Source: QWOP01 sp003669605 (lineage in GTDB: Bacteria; Planctomycetota; Planctomycetia; Pirellulales; UBA1268). From it: a DNA stretch of 64,000 nucleotides. How positions within the stretch are numbered: the stretch's first letter is position 1; each line of letters starts with the position of its first letter. Under the pieces are notes generated by a model. The model made no database searches. It saw only the letters and a list, made by a program, of their open reading frames with translations, and was not told where the DNA came from. The stretch is from the NCBI GenBank assembly GCA_947481985.1, contig CANKIK010000002.1, forward strand, positions 62,001 to 126,000, given 5' to 3'. Below, in pieces: positions 40,159-48,504 of this stretch. The position numbers and the translations under genes are program-made.

Positions 40159-41053
40159 GAAGCGTTTCCCTGGGCGATGACTCGCCGGCGATCTGGACGA
40201 GGTAGTGGCCGTACTCGTTGTTCATCCGCCGGCCACCGACCTCAAGTTGATCCCGTGACAGCCAGCCCATCCGGTAGCCGATCTCCTCGAGACAGGCGAT
40301 CTTCAGCCCCTGCCGCTCCTGGATCGTCTGCACGAATCCGGCGGCCTGCATCAGCGAGTCTGGCGTTCCAGTGTCGAGCCAGGCAAAGCCGCGTCCGAGC
40401 ATCTCCACCCGCAGCGATCCCTCCTCGAGATACCGGCGATTGAGATCAGTGATCTCCAGTTCGCCGCGCGGACTCGGCTCGAGCCCAGCGGCCATCTCCG
40501 TCACCCGGGAGTCGTAGAAATAGAGCCCTGGCACCGCATGGTTGCTGCGGGGCTGCGTCGGCTTCTCCTCCAGCGACACCGCCCGTCCGGTGGCGTCGAA
40601 TTCCACCACGCCGAACCGCTCCGGGTCGCGGACGGGATAGGCAAAGATCGTGGCCCCAGCAGCGCGGTCGGCAGCCCGTTTGAGCACTTCCTGGAAACCG
40701 TGGCCATAGAAAATATTGTCACCGAGCACCAGCGCCGCGCGACTCCCCGCGAGAAAATCGCGGCCGATGACGAATGCCTGGGCGAGCCCCTCTGGCCGCG
40801 GTTGCTCGGCGTAGGAAAGCGTGATCCCAAAATTCGATCCACTGCCGAGGAGCCGCTGAAAATGGGGCAGGTCGTGGGGCGTGGAGATGAGGAGGATGTC
40901 CCGGATGCCGGCAAGCATCAGCGCCGACAGCGGGTAGTACACCATCGGCTTGTCGTAGATCGGCAGCAACTGCTTGGAGATCGCCAGCGTCATCGGATTG
41001 AGACGCGTTCCCGCCCCCCCTGCCAACACGATGCCCTTGAGTGTGGAGTCCAT
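40055..41053 (-). CDS. rfbA: Glucose-1-phosphate thymidylyltransferase
   Basis: A 332-residue nucleotidyltransferase that makes dTDP-glucose. Motifs: GIVLAGGAGTRLNPMTLAIS, KQLLPIYDKPMVYYPL, LVLGDNIFYG, VEFDATGRAVSLEEKP and FAWLDTGTPDSLMQA. The family usually ends near residue 290, at NNEYGHYLVQI here; this copy carries about 40 extra residues, encoded in the overlap with rfbD, because no stop occurs earlier. ATG 41053 begins MDSTLKGIVL. It follows rfbC by 68 bases on the same strand. Confidence 0.95.
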   Translation of the reverse strand: MDSTLKGIVLAGGAGTRLNPMTLAISKQLLPIYDKPMVYYPLSALMLAGIRDILLISTPHDLPHFQRLLGSGSNFGITLSYAEQPRPEGLAQAFVIGRDFLAGSRAALVLGDNIFYGHGFQEVLKRAADRAAGATIFAYPVRDPERFGVVEFDATGRAVSLEEKPTQPRSNHAVPGLYFYDSRVTEMAAGLEPSPRGELEITDLNRRYLEEGSLRVEMLGRGFAWLDTGTPDSLMQAAGFVQTIQERQGLKIACLEEIGYRMGWLSRDQLEVGGRRMNNEYGHYLVQIAGESSPRETLHEERDHGEGCGYRVIWPTGEVAVPPARPKRRGVA

Positions 41054-41121
41054 GGTGTGGTCCAGAAAGGATGAGGGTTCGATCAGTCGCCGCAGTCGCT
41101 CAAGCGCCGGAGGGCAACGCT

Positions 41122-41649
41122 TCAAGGGTTGGCGTCAAGGGTGTAGGGGGAGCCGGCGTCGCATTCGTGGCGGATCTCATCGACCGGCTCCCGCTTGCCG
41201 GCGCCGGCGTAGAGCCGATTGGGGGCGTTGAACACCCAACCGGGGACTCCACCGACGTTGCGGTAGGCATGCACGACACCAGGCGGGATCGTCACAGCGC
41301 AGGGATTGGACTGGCCGCAGATCGTGCGGGTATGGAGGCCGTGCGAGGGGGACTGCGGGCGGGAGTCCCAGAGGAGAAGTTCGAAATCGCCTGGTCCCAG
41401 GAAGGCGAAATAGTCGGTCTGGTCGGCATGTTCATGCGGCCCCCGGGCTACTCCCGGCTGCGTCTGGCTGACGTACGCCATCACCGGGTGCAAAGCGGAG
41501 GCGAGTTCATCCTCGCGGTAGATCTCCACCAGCCACCCCCGGGCGTCGTTGTGACGGGCAAGCGGCTTGAAAATCACATCCACGATCTGGGCCGGATCGG
41601 CACAGGGAAGGCGATTCTCGCTTGGCGCAGGATCGGCGGACGGGGGCAT
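41122..41649 (-). CDS. rfbC: dTDP-4-dehydrorhamnose 3,5-epimerase family protein
   Basis: A 175-residue cupin-type protein. VIFKPLARHNDARGWLVEIY near residue 35 and GPHEHADQTDYFAFLGPG match the RmlC family, and PPGVVHAYRNVG and GWVFNAPNRLYAG follow the cupin core. It is shorter and less typical than standard RmlC, so a relaxed or different sugar epimerase or a 3,4-ketoisomerase-like cupin is possible, but position before rfbA and rfbD favours the rhamnose role. ATG 41649 has GAGGT upstream; the open frame goes on to 41823. Confidence 0.85.
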   Translation of the reverse strand: MPPSADPAPSENRLPCADPAQIVDVIFKPLARHNDARGWLVEIYREDELASALHPVMAYVSQTQPGVARGPHEHADQTDYFAFLGPGDFELLLWDSRPQSPSHGLHTRTICGQSNPCAVTIPPGVVHAYRNVGGVPGWVFNAPNRLYAGAGKREPVDEIRHECDAGSPYTLDANP

Positions 41650-41912
41650 CGGTACCTCGACAGAACAGCAAAACGGTGATGCAAGGACTGGAGGGAAGTA
41701 CCCAATCCCACCCCCCGCTGCCAGACCATCTCTGCCAGGGAACGCGGCCAGCCACATGGCAGGGCATAGCCCGGGTGGCCTGCGGCAAGTGGGCAACTCA
41801 GTCGGCCTCAGTCTTCCCCACAAGTCGGTACCAACCGGGCAGATGACTGGAGATCGGGGACTCAGGCAGCCGATACAACCGCCACAACCCCACCGGCCAC
41901 CGGGCTCCTCGC

Positions 41913-43061
41913 ATGTTCAGCCGCTCCTCATCCTCCGCCTTCCACCGGCACCCGCGCCGCGACCCAGTAGGCAATGACCGGGTGTTCCTAGCCCGCGACT
42001 GGCTCCATGCCAGTGATGACGACGCTCCGGCACCGCCGTTTCAGGACCTCGGCCCCCACGGCAAGCCGCGGCCGGCGATCGATCCGCTCCAGACGCAACT
42101 GCCCCGGCCGCTCTACTCAGTCATGCTGCCGACGTACGAACCCGATCAGCGGCTCAGGCGGTCGCTGGCATCAGTGCTCGCGCAGGCACCGGGTCCAGAC
42201 ACCATGCAGATCGCCGTTGTGGACGACGGCTCGCGGGGCACCGACATCCACCGCTTCGTCCGGGCGATCGATCCCACCGGCCGCGTCGAGATCTACGACC
42301 ACACGCGGCGGGCGGGGTTGGCCGGCAACTGGAATCGGGCCATCGGACTGGCCCGCGGCAGGCTCGTGCATCTGCTCCACCAGGACGACTACGTCCTCCC
42401 AGGGTTCTACGATCGCATGGAGCGGGGCTTCCGTGCTGCACCGGACGCCGGCATGGCGTTTTGTCGATGCCGGATCGTGGACGGCGCCGACCGCTCCATC
42501 AAGACCGCTTCCCGACAGCAGTGGACCCCGGGGATCCTCTCGGGATGGCTGCCGCGGATCGCCGAGCGGCAGCGCGTGCAAACGCCGGCAGCGGTCGTCG
42601 CTCGTGCCACCTACGAACAGCTTGGTGGTTTCCGCAGCGACCTCTGCCACGCCCTCGACTGGGAGATGTGGGTCCGGATCGCGGCAGCAGGCCCGGTGTG
42701 GTACGACCCGCGCGTCCTGGCCGTCTACCGCCGTCACGGCGGCAACGAATCGAACCGGCTTCTCACCAGCGGCGCGGTGTGGCCCGACTTGATCCAGGCG
42801 ATCACGCTCAACGCCGAACAACTCCCCGCCGCACAGCGGACGCGGGTCCGCCAGCGCAGCGCCCGCTGGTATGCCGGCAGCGCTCTGCGCACCGCCGAGA
42901 AACAACTGGCCCACGGGGAACTCGACGCCGCGACGCGGACACTTTCCCACCTCCCCGACCTGCTCCGTCAACTTCCCGCCGCCGGCGAACGCAGCCTGCC
43001 GCTGCGGAGGGTCGGCATCCTCCAGGAGCGGCTGCGGACGGCCCGGAGACGGGCCGCGTAG
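41913..43061 (+). CDS. Family 2 glycosyltransferase
   Basis: A 382-residue GT-A type transferase. YSVMLPTYEPDQRLRRSL, VVDDGS and the metal-binding HQDDYVLPGFYD mark the donor site, and ALDWEMWVRIAAAG the acceptor side. The first 65 residues before the domain are unusual and the ATG at 41913 has no ribosome site, so the true start may be later, for example the GTG in GNDRVFLARDW. It is transcribed away from rfbC and next to a rhamnan-synthesis-F-like gene, so it probably builds the rhamnose-containing glycan. Confidence 0.88.
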   Translation: MFSRSSSSAFHRHPRRDPVGNDRVFLARDWLHASDDDAPAPPFQDLGPHGKPRPAIDPLQTQLPRPLYSVMLPTYEPDQRLRRSLASVLAQAPGPDTMQIAVVDDGSRGTDIHRFVRAIDPTGRVEIYDHTRRAGLAGNWNRAIGLARGRLVHLLHQDDYVLPGFYDRMERGFRAAPDAGMAFCRCRIVDGADRSIKTASRQQWTPGILSGWLPRIAERQRVQTPAAVVARATYEQLGGFRSDLCHALDWEMWVRIAAAGPVWYDPRVLAVYRRHGGNESNRLLTSGAVWPDLIQAITLNAEQLPAAQRTRVRQRSARWYAGSALRTAEKQLAHGELDAATRTLSHLPDLLRQLPAAGERSLPLRRVGILQERLRTARRRAA

Positions 43062-43151
43062 CCGTGGGCCTTACCAGCACGCCGGAAGTGGTTCCTCGTT
43101 CGGCCACTCCTGCCTCTGTGGATGCGGAGCCCTTCGGTCTGGTGCCTTTCC

Positions 43152-44054
43152 ATGCGCCGCGCCATCATTCTTGCGCACCACGACTGCCACGGCATCATCG
43201 ACCCCCATGTGATGCACGCCCTGCGTGCCTACCGCTCCCATGCCGAGCGGGTGGTGCTGGTGTCGACGTCGGCCAGACAGTTGCCGGCAGAGGCACGCGG
43301 TCTGGTCGACCAATTCCTGCCGCGGGACAACGTCGGCTACGACTTTGGCAGTTGGCGCGCCGGGCTTCTGAGCCTCGATGCCCTCCCAACACCCGGTTTC
43401 ACAGCCCCTGGGTTCGACGAGGTGCTGTGTGTCAACGACAGCGTCTACGGACCACTCGGCAAGCTGACTCAAGCGCTCTCGGCCCCCCGCACCGCCACCG
43501 CTGACCTGTGGGGAATGGTGCTCTCGGAGCAACAGCCAGGGAACCGGCAGCGGCTGCCCCATCTCCAATCGTGGTTCTTCGCGGCCCGCCGCGCGCTGCT
43601 CGACTCCGCGGCCTGGGGCCGTTTCTGGGAGGACGTGGCGCCGCAGGCGAGCAAAGAATCGATCATCCAGCACCATGAACTGGGCCTCAGCAGGCAAGTC
43701 ACCGGGGCCGGCTTCCGCATCGCCGCCCTCTACGACGCCAGGGAGCACGGCCCGCTTTCGTGGAGCGAGATTCTCCCCCACCTTTCAGCAGGGGAGCCAT
43801 GGCGATCCTGGCAGCATCTCCACAAAACCCGCCTCTGGCCACACAACCCCGCCGAGGCCGCCTGGCACCGCCTCCTTGCGGCCGGCGTGCCGTATGTGAA
43901 AGTCGGACTGCTGCGGGTCAATCACTACCGTCTCGACCCCCACACCCTGTGGCGGGAGGTCACCGCGGCCGCAGCCCTGGCCGGGTATGACCCACAGCTC
44001 ATCGAGCACCATCTGGCCCGGATCTCCGCCAAGGCTGCGGTCCGCGGCGGCTGA
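43152..44054 (+). CDS. Rhamnan synthesis F-like protein
   Basis: A 300-residue protein resembling the RgpF/rhamnan synthesis F family used in rhamnose polymer assembly. Key segments are LAHHDCHGIIDPHVMHAL at the start, LPRDNVGYDFGSWRAGLL and CVNDSVYGPLG, and SWFFAARRAL. The family is probably a glycosyltransferase in the cytoplasm. ATG 43152 (MRRAIILAHHD) is preferred; 43122 is in frame 10 codons earlier. It is 90 bases after the GT2 gene and ends the polysaccharide region. Confidence 0.82.
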   Translation: MRRAIILAHHDCHGIIDPHVMHALRAYRSHAERVVLVSTSARQLPAEARGLVDQFLPRDNVGYDFGSWRAGLLSLDALPTPGFTAPGFDEVLCVNDSVYGPLGKLTQALSAPRTATADLWGMVLSEQQPGNRQRLPHLQSWFFAARRALLDSAAWGRFWEDVAPQASKESIIQHHELGLSRQVTGAGFRIAALYDAREHGPLSWSEILPHLSAGEPWRSWQHLHKTRLWPHNPAEAAWHRLLAAGVPYVKVGLLRVNHYRLDPHTLWREVTAAAALAGYDPQLIEHHLARISAKAAVRGG

Positions 44055-44055
44055 A

Positions 44056-44084
44056 TTGGAAAGCCGGTGAGGGTGTGCCATAGT
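44056..44084 (+). promoter_or_regulatory. Candidate sigma70-type promoter for sucCD-lutA
   Basis: TTGGAA at 44056-44061 and CATAGT at 44079-44084 are separated by 17 bases, each matching 4 of 6 consensus positions. The element lies 60 bases before the sucC ATG and just after the previous stop. Planctomycete promoters are poorly defined, so this is only a candidate. Confidence 0.35.
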
Positions 44085-44143
44085 ACCCACCTCCCTGGGA
44101 AGGCGCAGCCCCTCCCGGACACCACCGCCACCAGAGGGCCGGC

Positions 44144-45337
44144 ATGAAGATTCACGAATACCAGGCGAAGGATCTGCTGAGGGCGGCCGGCGTGCCTGTG
44201 CTGGCTGGCCGCGTGGCTCGGACCCCCGAGGAAGCCGCCGCTGCATTCACGGCGCTCGGCACCCCTGTGTGCGCCGTCAAGGCCCAGATCCACGCCGGCG
44301 GCCGCGGCAAGGGAATGGTGATCGGTTCGAAGCAGCGGGGGGTGGAGTTGGCAAAGAGCGCCGACGACGCTGCCCGGATCGCCAAGGGACTGCTCGACCA
44401 GACGCTGGTCACGATCCAGACCGGCCCCGAGGGGCAAATCGTCCGGCAGGTGTTCGTGGAGAGCGGCTGCCAGATCGATCGCGAGCTCTACTGTGCGATC
44501 CTCGTCGACCGCCATGCGGGGTCGCCGGTGCTCATCGCTAGCACCGCTGGTGGCATGGATATCGAGGAGGTGGCGACCAAGACGCCAGAACTGATCCTCT
44601 CCGAGCCGTTCGACCCAGATCGCGGACTGGCCCCTTACCAGACGCGGATTCTGGCCGCCAAACTCGGTCTGCCGGCGAAGAGCTGGCGGGCCGCGGAGCA
44701 GTGCTTTCGTTCCCTCGCTAAGGCTTTTGTGACCCTCGACGCCTCGCTCCTCGAGATCAATCCCCTCGTCCTCACCAAGGATGGTGGGATGGTGGCCCTC
44801 GACGCCAAGATGACGTTCGATGACAACGCCCTCTTCCGCCACCCTGGAATCGCAGCCCTCCGCGACGAGAAGGAGGAGGAGCCGGCCGAAACGAGGGCCG
44901 CGGCCGCTGGCCTGTCGTACGTCAAACTCAACGGCACGATCGGGTGCCTCGTCAACGGTGCCGGTCTGGCAATGAGCACGATGGACCTCGTCAAATACCA
45001 TGGCGGCGAACCGGCCAACTTCCTCGACGTCGGCGGTGGCGCCGACGTCAAACAGGTCACCGAGGCTTTTCGAATCATCCTCAGCGACACGCATGTCAAG
45101 GCGATCCTGGTGAACATCTTCGGTGGCATCATGCGTTGCACGACGATCGCCAATGCGCTGATCGAAGCCAGCAAGACCGTCGGCTTCACCGTCCCCCTCG
45201 TGGTCCGTCTTGAGGGCACCGAAGTGGAGGAGGGGAAGAAGATTCTCGCCACCAGTGGCACCGCGATCATCACCGCCGACGGCCTCACCGACGCGGCCAA
45301 GAAAGTCGTGGCGGCCGCCAAGGCCCATTCGGCCTAA
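44144..45337 (+). CDS. sucC: Succinate-CoA ligase, beta subunit
   Basis: A 397-residue ATP-grasp protein of the TCA cycle, converting succinyl-CoA to succinate with nucleotide triphosphate. MKIHEYQAKDLLRAAGVPV, AQIHAGGRGKGMVI, the substrate strand LEINPLV and FLDVGGGADVKQV and GGIMRCTTIA are all typical. ATG 44144 has GAGGG upstream. sucD follows after 118 bases that contain a 20-base tandem repeat. Confidence 0.97.
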   Translation: MKIHEYQAKDLLRAAGVPVLAGRVARTPEEAAAAFTALGTPVCAVKAQIHAGGRGKGMVIGSKQRGVELAKSADDAARIAKGLLDQTLVTIQTGPEGQIVRQVFVESGCQIDRELYCAILVDRHAGSPVLIASTAGGMDIEEVATKTPELILSEPFDPDRGLAPYQTRILAAKLGLPAKSWRAAEQCFRSLAKAFVTLDASLLEINPLVLTKDGGMVALDAKMTFDDNALFRHPGIAALRDEKEEEPAETRAAAAGLSYVKLNGTIGCLVNGAGLAMSTMDLVKYHGGEPANFLDVGGGADVKQVTEAFRIILSDTHVKAILVNIFGGIMRCTTIANALIEASKTVGFTVPLVVRLEGTEVEEGKKILATSGTAIITADGLTDAAKKVVAAAKAHSA

Positions 45338-45344
45338 AATTTCA

Positions 45345-45384
45345 GCCTCAATCCGCATCCGCGAGCCTCAATCCGCATCCGCGA
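45345..45384. repeat. Tandem 20-base repeat in the sucC-sucD gap
   Basis: GCCTCAATCCGCATCCGCGA occurs twice in direct succession (45345-45364 and 45365-45384), 8 bases after the sucC stop. Two perfect copies point to a recent duplication. It does not form an evident hairpin. Confidence 0.9.
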
Positions 45385-45455
45385 GCCTCGCCCCCCACGC
45401 CCGGCATCCATCCGTCGCCTGTCAGCCCACACCCCAAAAACCCCTCGACCCACCC

Positions 45456-46340
45456 ATGAGCATCCTCGTCAACCGCGACACCCGCGTCATCTGCCAGGGC
45501 ATCACCGGCAAGGTGGGTGAGTTTCACACCCGCGGCTGCCTCGACTACGGCACGCGGATGGTCGGCGGGGTGACGCCGGGGAAGGGGGGGGAGAAGGTGG
45601 CCGACCTGCCTGTGTTCGACACCGTTGCCGAAGCAGTCGCATCGACCGGTGCCAACGCGACGATGATCTTCGTGCCCCCCGCCTTCGCTGCCGATGCGAT
45701 TCTCGAGGCGGTCGATGCCGGCATCCCGCTGGTGATCGCCATCACCGAAGGCATCCCGGTGCTCGACATGGCCCGGGTGATGCCGGTGGTCCACGCTTCA
45801 AAAAGCCGACTCATCGGCCCGAACTGTCCCGGTGTAATCACACCCGGACAGTGCAAAATCGGCATCATGCCCGGGTACATTCACACCCCCGGTCACGTCG
45901 GCGTGATGAGTCGTTCCGGCACCCTGACCTACGAGGCGGTGTGGCAGTTAACGCAACTCGGCCATGGTCAAAGTTCCTGCGTCGGACTCGGCGGCGACCC
46001 GCTGGTGGGATCGAGTTTCATCGACATCCTCGCCCTCTTCGAGGCTGATCCCGAGACCCACTCGATCCTCATGATGGGTGAGATCGGCGGCTCGGCGGAG
46101 GAGGAGGCCGCCGAGTTTGTCAAGCACCACGTGACCAAGCCTGTGGCGGCGTTCATTGCCGGCCAGACAGCCCCCCCGGGGAAGCGGATGGGCCATGCTG
46201 GGGCGATCATCTCCGGAGGAAAGGGGACCGCCGAGGCGAAACTCGCGGCGCTGGCCGACGCTGGCATCGAGATTGCCGTCAGCCCGGCCGACATGGGCGC
46301 GGCGATGGTCCGGGCGATCACCAAGAAGACCCAGCGATGA
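45456..46340 (+). CDS. sucD: Succinate-CoA ligase, alpha subunit
   Basis: A 294-residue subunit that carries the phosphohistidine. Landmarks are RVICQGITGKVGEFHT, GGVTPGKGGEKV, IGPNCPGVITPGQCKIG and the active-site segment MGHAGAIISGGKGTAEAK. The start is ATG 45456 (MSILVNRDTRV); the frame is open back to 45210 inside sucC. Its stop overlaps the lutA start (ATGA). Confidence 0.97.
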   Translation: MSILVNRDTRVICQGITGKVGEFHTRGCLDYGTRMVGGVTPGKGGEKVADLPVFDTVAEAVASTGANATMIFVPPAFAADAILEAVDAGIPLVIAITEGIPVLDMARVMPVVHASKSRLIGPNCPGVITPGQCKIGIMPGYIHTPGHVGVMSRSGTLTYEAVWQLTQLGHGQSSCVGLGGDPLVGSSFIDILALFEADPETHSILMMGEIGGSAEEEAAEFVKHHVTKPVAAFIAGQTAPPGKRMGHAGAIISGGKGTAEAKLAALADAGIEIAVSPADMGAAMVRAITKKTQR

Positions 46341-47053
46341 ACGTCGATCTCTTTATCCCCTGTTTCGTTGACCAGATGACGCCGCGGGTAGGGATGGCGG
46401 TGGCGACTGTGCTTGAGCGCCTCGGCCACACTGTCAGTTACCGGCCCGCCCAGACATGCTGCGGCCAGCCGAGTTTCAATTCCGGCTACTGGGAGGAAGC
46501 CCGCGAGGTGGCGATCCGAACGCTCGCGGTCTTCTCAGGCGCTGATGTCGTGGTCGGACCGAGTGGATCGTGTGTCGCGATGATGCGGGTCTTCTACCCA
46601 GAGCTGCTCGCCGGCACGCCCCACGAGCAGGCGGCACTTGATCTCGCCAGCCGGACCTTTGAATTCGGCGAATTCCTCGTGGAGCGGTTGGGGGTCACCG
46701 ATGTCGGTGCCCGCTTCCCACACCGCGTCACCTACCACGATGGCTGTCACGGTCTCCGCGAACTCCGGATCAAGACTGCGCCCCGCCAACTCCTCGCGGC
46801 GGTTGAGGGGCTGTCGCTGGTTGAGTGCGACGAACAAGAGAGTTGCTGCGGCTTCGGCGGGCTGTTCAGCGTCAAGTTTCCGATGATCTCCACCGCGATG
46901 GCGGAAGTGAAGGCCGGATCGCTTGACCGCACCGCATGCGACTGGATCGTATCGAGCGACCCCAGTTGTCAGTTGCAACTCGACGGCTGGCTCTCCCGTC
47001 AGGGGAAGAAGGCTCGCACGATCCACCTCGCGGAAGTGCTGGCGGCACGCTGA
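46337..47053 (+). CDS. lutA: Lactate utilisation protein A-like Fe-S protein
   Basis: A 238-residue protein with two CCG domains: CFVDQMTP and CCGQPSFNSGYWEEAREVA in the first, and YHDGCHGLRELRI and CCGFGGLFSVKFP in the second. These cysteine motifs bind an iron-sulfur cluster in LutA/YkgE, part of the LutABC lactate oxidation complex. ATG 46337 overlaps the sucD stop by 4 bases, so it is translated with sucCD. lutB and lutC are 3.3 kb downstream, behind two minus-strand genes. Confidence 0.93.
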   Translation: MNVDLFIPCFVDQMTPRVGMAVATVLERLGHTVSYRPAQTCCGQPSFNSGYWEEAREVAIRTLAVFSGADVVVGPSGSCVAMMRVFYPELLAGTPHEQAALDLASRTFEFGEFLVERLGVTDVGARFPHRVTYHDGCHGLRELRIKTAPRQLLAAVEGLSLVECDEQESCCGFGGLFSVKFPMISTAMAEVKAGSLDRTACDWIVSSDPSCQLQLDGWLSRQGKKARTIHLAEVLAAR

Positions 47054-47081
47054 CCATTTCGGCCGGCGGGCAGGGCGCCTG

Positions 47082-47097
47082 CTGGCGATCTCGCCAG
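47082..47097. terminator. Possible hairpin between convergent genes
   Basis: CTGGCGA and TCGCCAG form a 7-base-pair stem with a two-base loop between the lutA and CvpA-like stops. There is no T-tract, so an intrinsic terminator is doubtful. Confidence 0.3.
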
Positions 47098-47100
47098 GTC

Positions 47101-48504
47101 CTACTTCTTCGGCGCCGGCTTAAAGGGACTCTGCGGCCCGGCGGGCAAAGGGGTGTCTGTGCTGGGAGCCGGCTGCGGAACAGGTTGACCGGATGGCGGT
47201 ATTGGAGTCCCCCCAGGCGCGCCGGGGAGGGGGACTGCCGGGGGGAGTGACTGCAGCGGCACTCCGGGGGCTGCAGCGGCAGGTTGCCCTGGCTGCCTGG
47301 GTACCCCAGGGGGCGTCCCAGTCGCCGGTGCACCGGTGGCCGGCACCGTGGCAGGCGGCACCGCGTTGGTGGGCGGGAGCGGGTTTGCGGGGGGAACAAA
47401 TGTCGCCGCAGGAGGCCCGGTACTGGCCGGAGAGGGGACCACGCCGCCAGGAACCGTGTTGCCGACGGCCGGCACCGCTTGTGGTGAGGCCGTTCCCAGA
47501 CTGGGAGCCGTCGCCGTGGCGTCGAGCGAGCCGGGAACAGGGCCCAATTTGCCCCCCCTCTGGAGACGCTTTACCTGGTCCTTCGTCATCGCCTGGACCG
47601 TCACCCACGGGCCGAGTCGATAGCGCTCAAACAGGCCGATGTCACGGGTCTGGTTGGTGTTGAGGTCATTGGTCTTGACGATGTACGTGAAGGCGTTGTT
47701 GTCGTCGGCGTCCTCGTACTTCTCCCCTTGATCCCACTGCTGGTTCCAGTTGGTGTCGGCGTAGATCTCGCTCCACTGCTTCAACTCGATCGTCTCCATC
47801 ACCGGCTGACCCGGCGGCGGCGGCGGTGCCGCCTTCGGCTCCTCCTTGTCCAGAGGAAAGCCCCGCTCCCCCTCCATCATGATCAACTGATCATCTTTGG
47901 GAAGCGTTACGCACCGGCTGAAGAGCACCAGGATGTCGTTGCCGAAGTCGTAATAGGTCTTGGTGTGATCGAACTCGGCCCACGCCGGCAGCGGAACCAT
48001 CGCGAGCGTCAACTGGAGGATGCCGGCGACGACGAATCCCGCCAGCATCCCCATCACGCCGCCACCGACGAGATCGACCAGTGGCGGGTAGTGGGTCGCT
48101 TCATCCTTCACTCCGGCTCCGACCGCCACCCGAATGGCGATCGCCACCACCGCGAGGCTGACGCCGAAGGCGATCGACTGCCTCCAGATCATGCCGAATT
48201 CGCCCCCCACCCCGGCCCACAGCAGCCATCCGTCGACGCGGTCGGTGATTGCCAACGCGACCACCACCGACGCCAGCGCCTGCAGTCCCCAGACGACCGC
48301 GAGGAACAGGCCGTACCGCGATCCCAGCCAGGCCATCAGCGCCACCAGCACCAAGACCATCGGGTCGGCAAACCGCTGCAGCGTCGAGGTGGCCAAAAGT
48401 GTCGAACTGACCATGAGCATCGAATCTGCCAGGAGCATCGAATCTGCCATGAGCATCGAATCTGTCAGGAGCATCGTCATTCCCATTCCCAGCCCCGGAA
48501 TCAC
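47101..48504 (-). CDS. CvpA-like membrane protein with proline-rich tail
   Basis: A 467-residue protein. Residues about 45-185 contain four hydrophobic helices in a CvpA-like pattern (PMVLVLVALMAWLGSRYGL, then VDLVGGGVMGMLAGFV). The middle is acidic with EIYADTNWNQQWDQG, and the last 150 residues are Pro/Ala/Gly-rich low complexity. The GTG start overlaps the pilB stop (GTGA), so translation is coupled. Residues 11-34 are four tandem six-residue units (MLLTDS type) encoded by an 18-base repeat. CvpA proteins are linked to colicin V production and envelope maintenance; the exact role here is unknown. Confidence 0.8.
   Translation of the reverse strand: MIPGLGMGMTMLLTDSMLMADSMLLADSMLMVSSTLLATSTLQRFADPMVLVLVALMAWLGSRYGLFLAVVWGLQALASVVVALAITDRVDGWLLWAGVGGEFGMIWRQSIAFGVSLAVVAIAIRVAVGAGVKDEATHYPPLVDLVGGGVMGMLAGFVVAGILQLTLAMVPLPAWAEFDHTKTYYDFGNDILVLFSRCVTLPKDDQLIMMEGERGFPLDKEEPKAAPPPPPGQPVMETIELKQWSEIYADTNWNQQWDQGEKYEDADDNNAFTYIVKTNDLNTNQTRDIGLFERYRLGPWVTVQAMTKDQVKRLQRGGKLGPVPGSLDATATAPSLGTASPQAVPAVGNTVPGGVVPSPASTGPPAATFVPPANPLPPTNAVPPATVPATGAPATGTPPGVPRQPGQPAAAAPGVPLQSLPPAVPLPGAPGGTPIPPSGQPVPQPAPSTDTPLPAGPQSPFKPAPKK
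48403..48474 (-). repeat. Four 18-base tandem repeats at the CvpA-like N-terminus
   Basis: Units at 48457-48474, 48439-48456, 48421-48438 and 48403-48420 read on minus as ATGCTCxTGxCAGATTCG, with one or two changes in places; a fifth, degenerate one follows. The unit length keeps the frame and adds six residues each, so copy number can vary without breaking the gene. Each unit also starts with an in-frame ATG. Confidence 0.9.
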
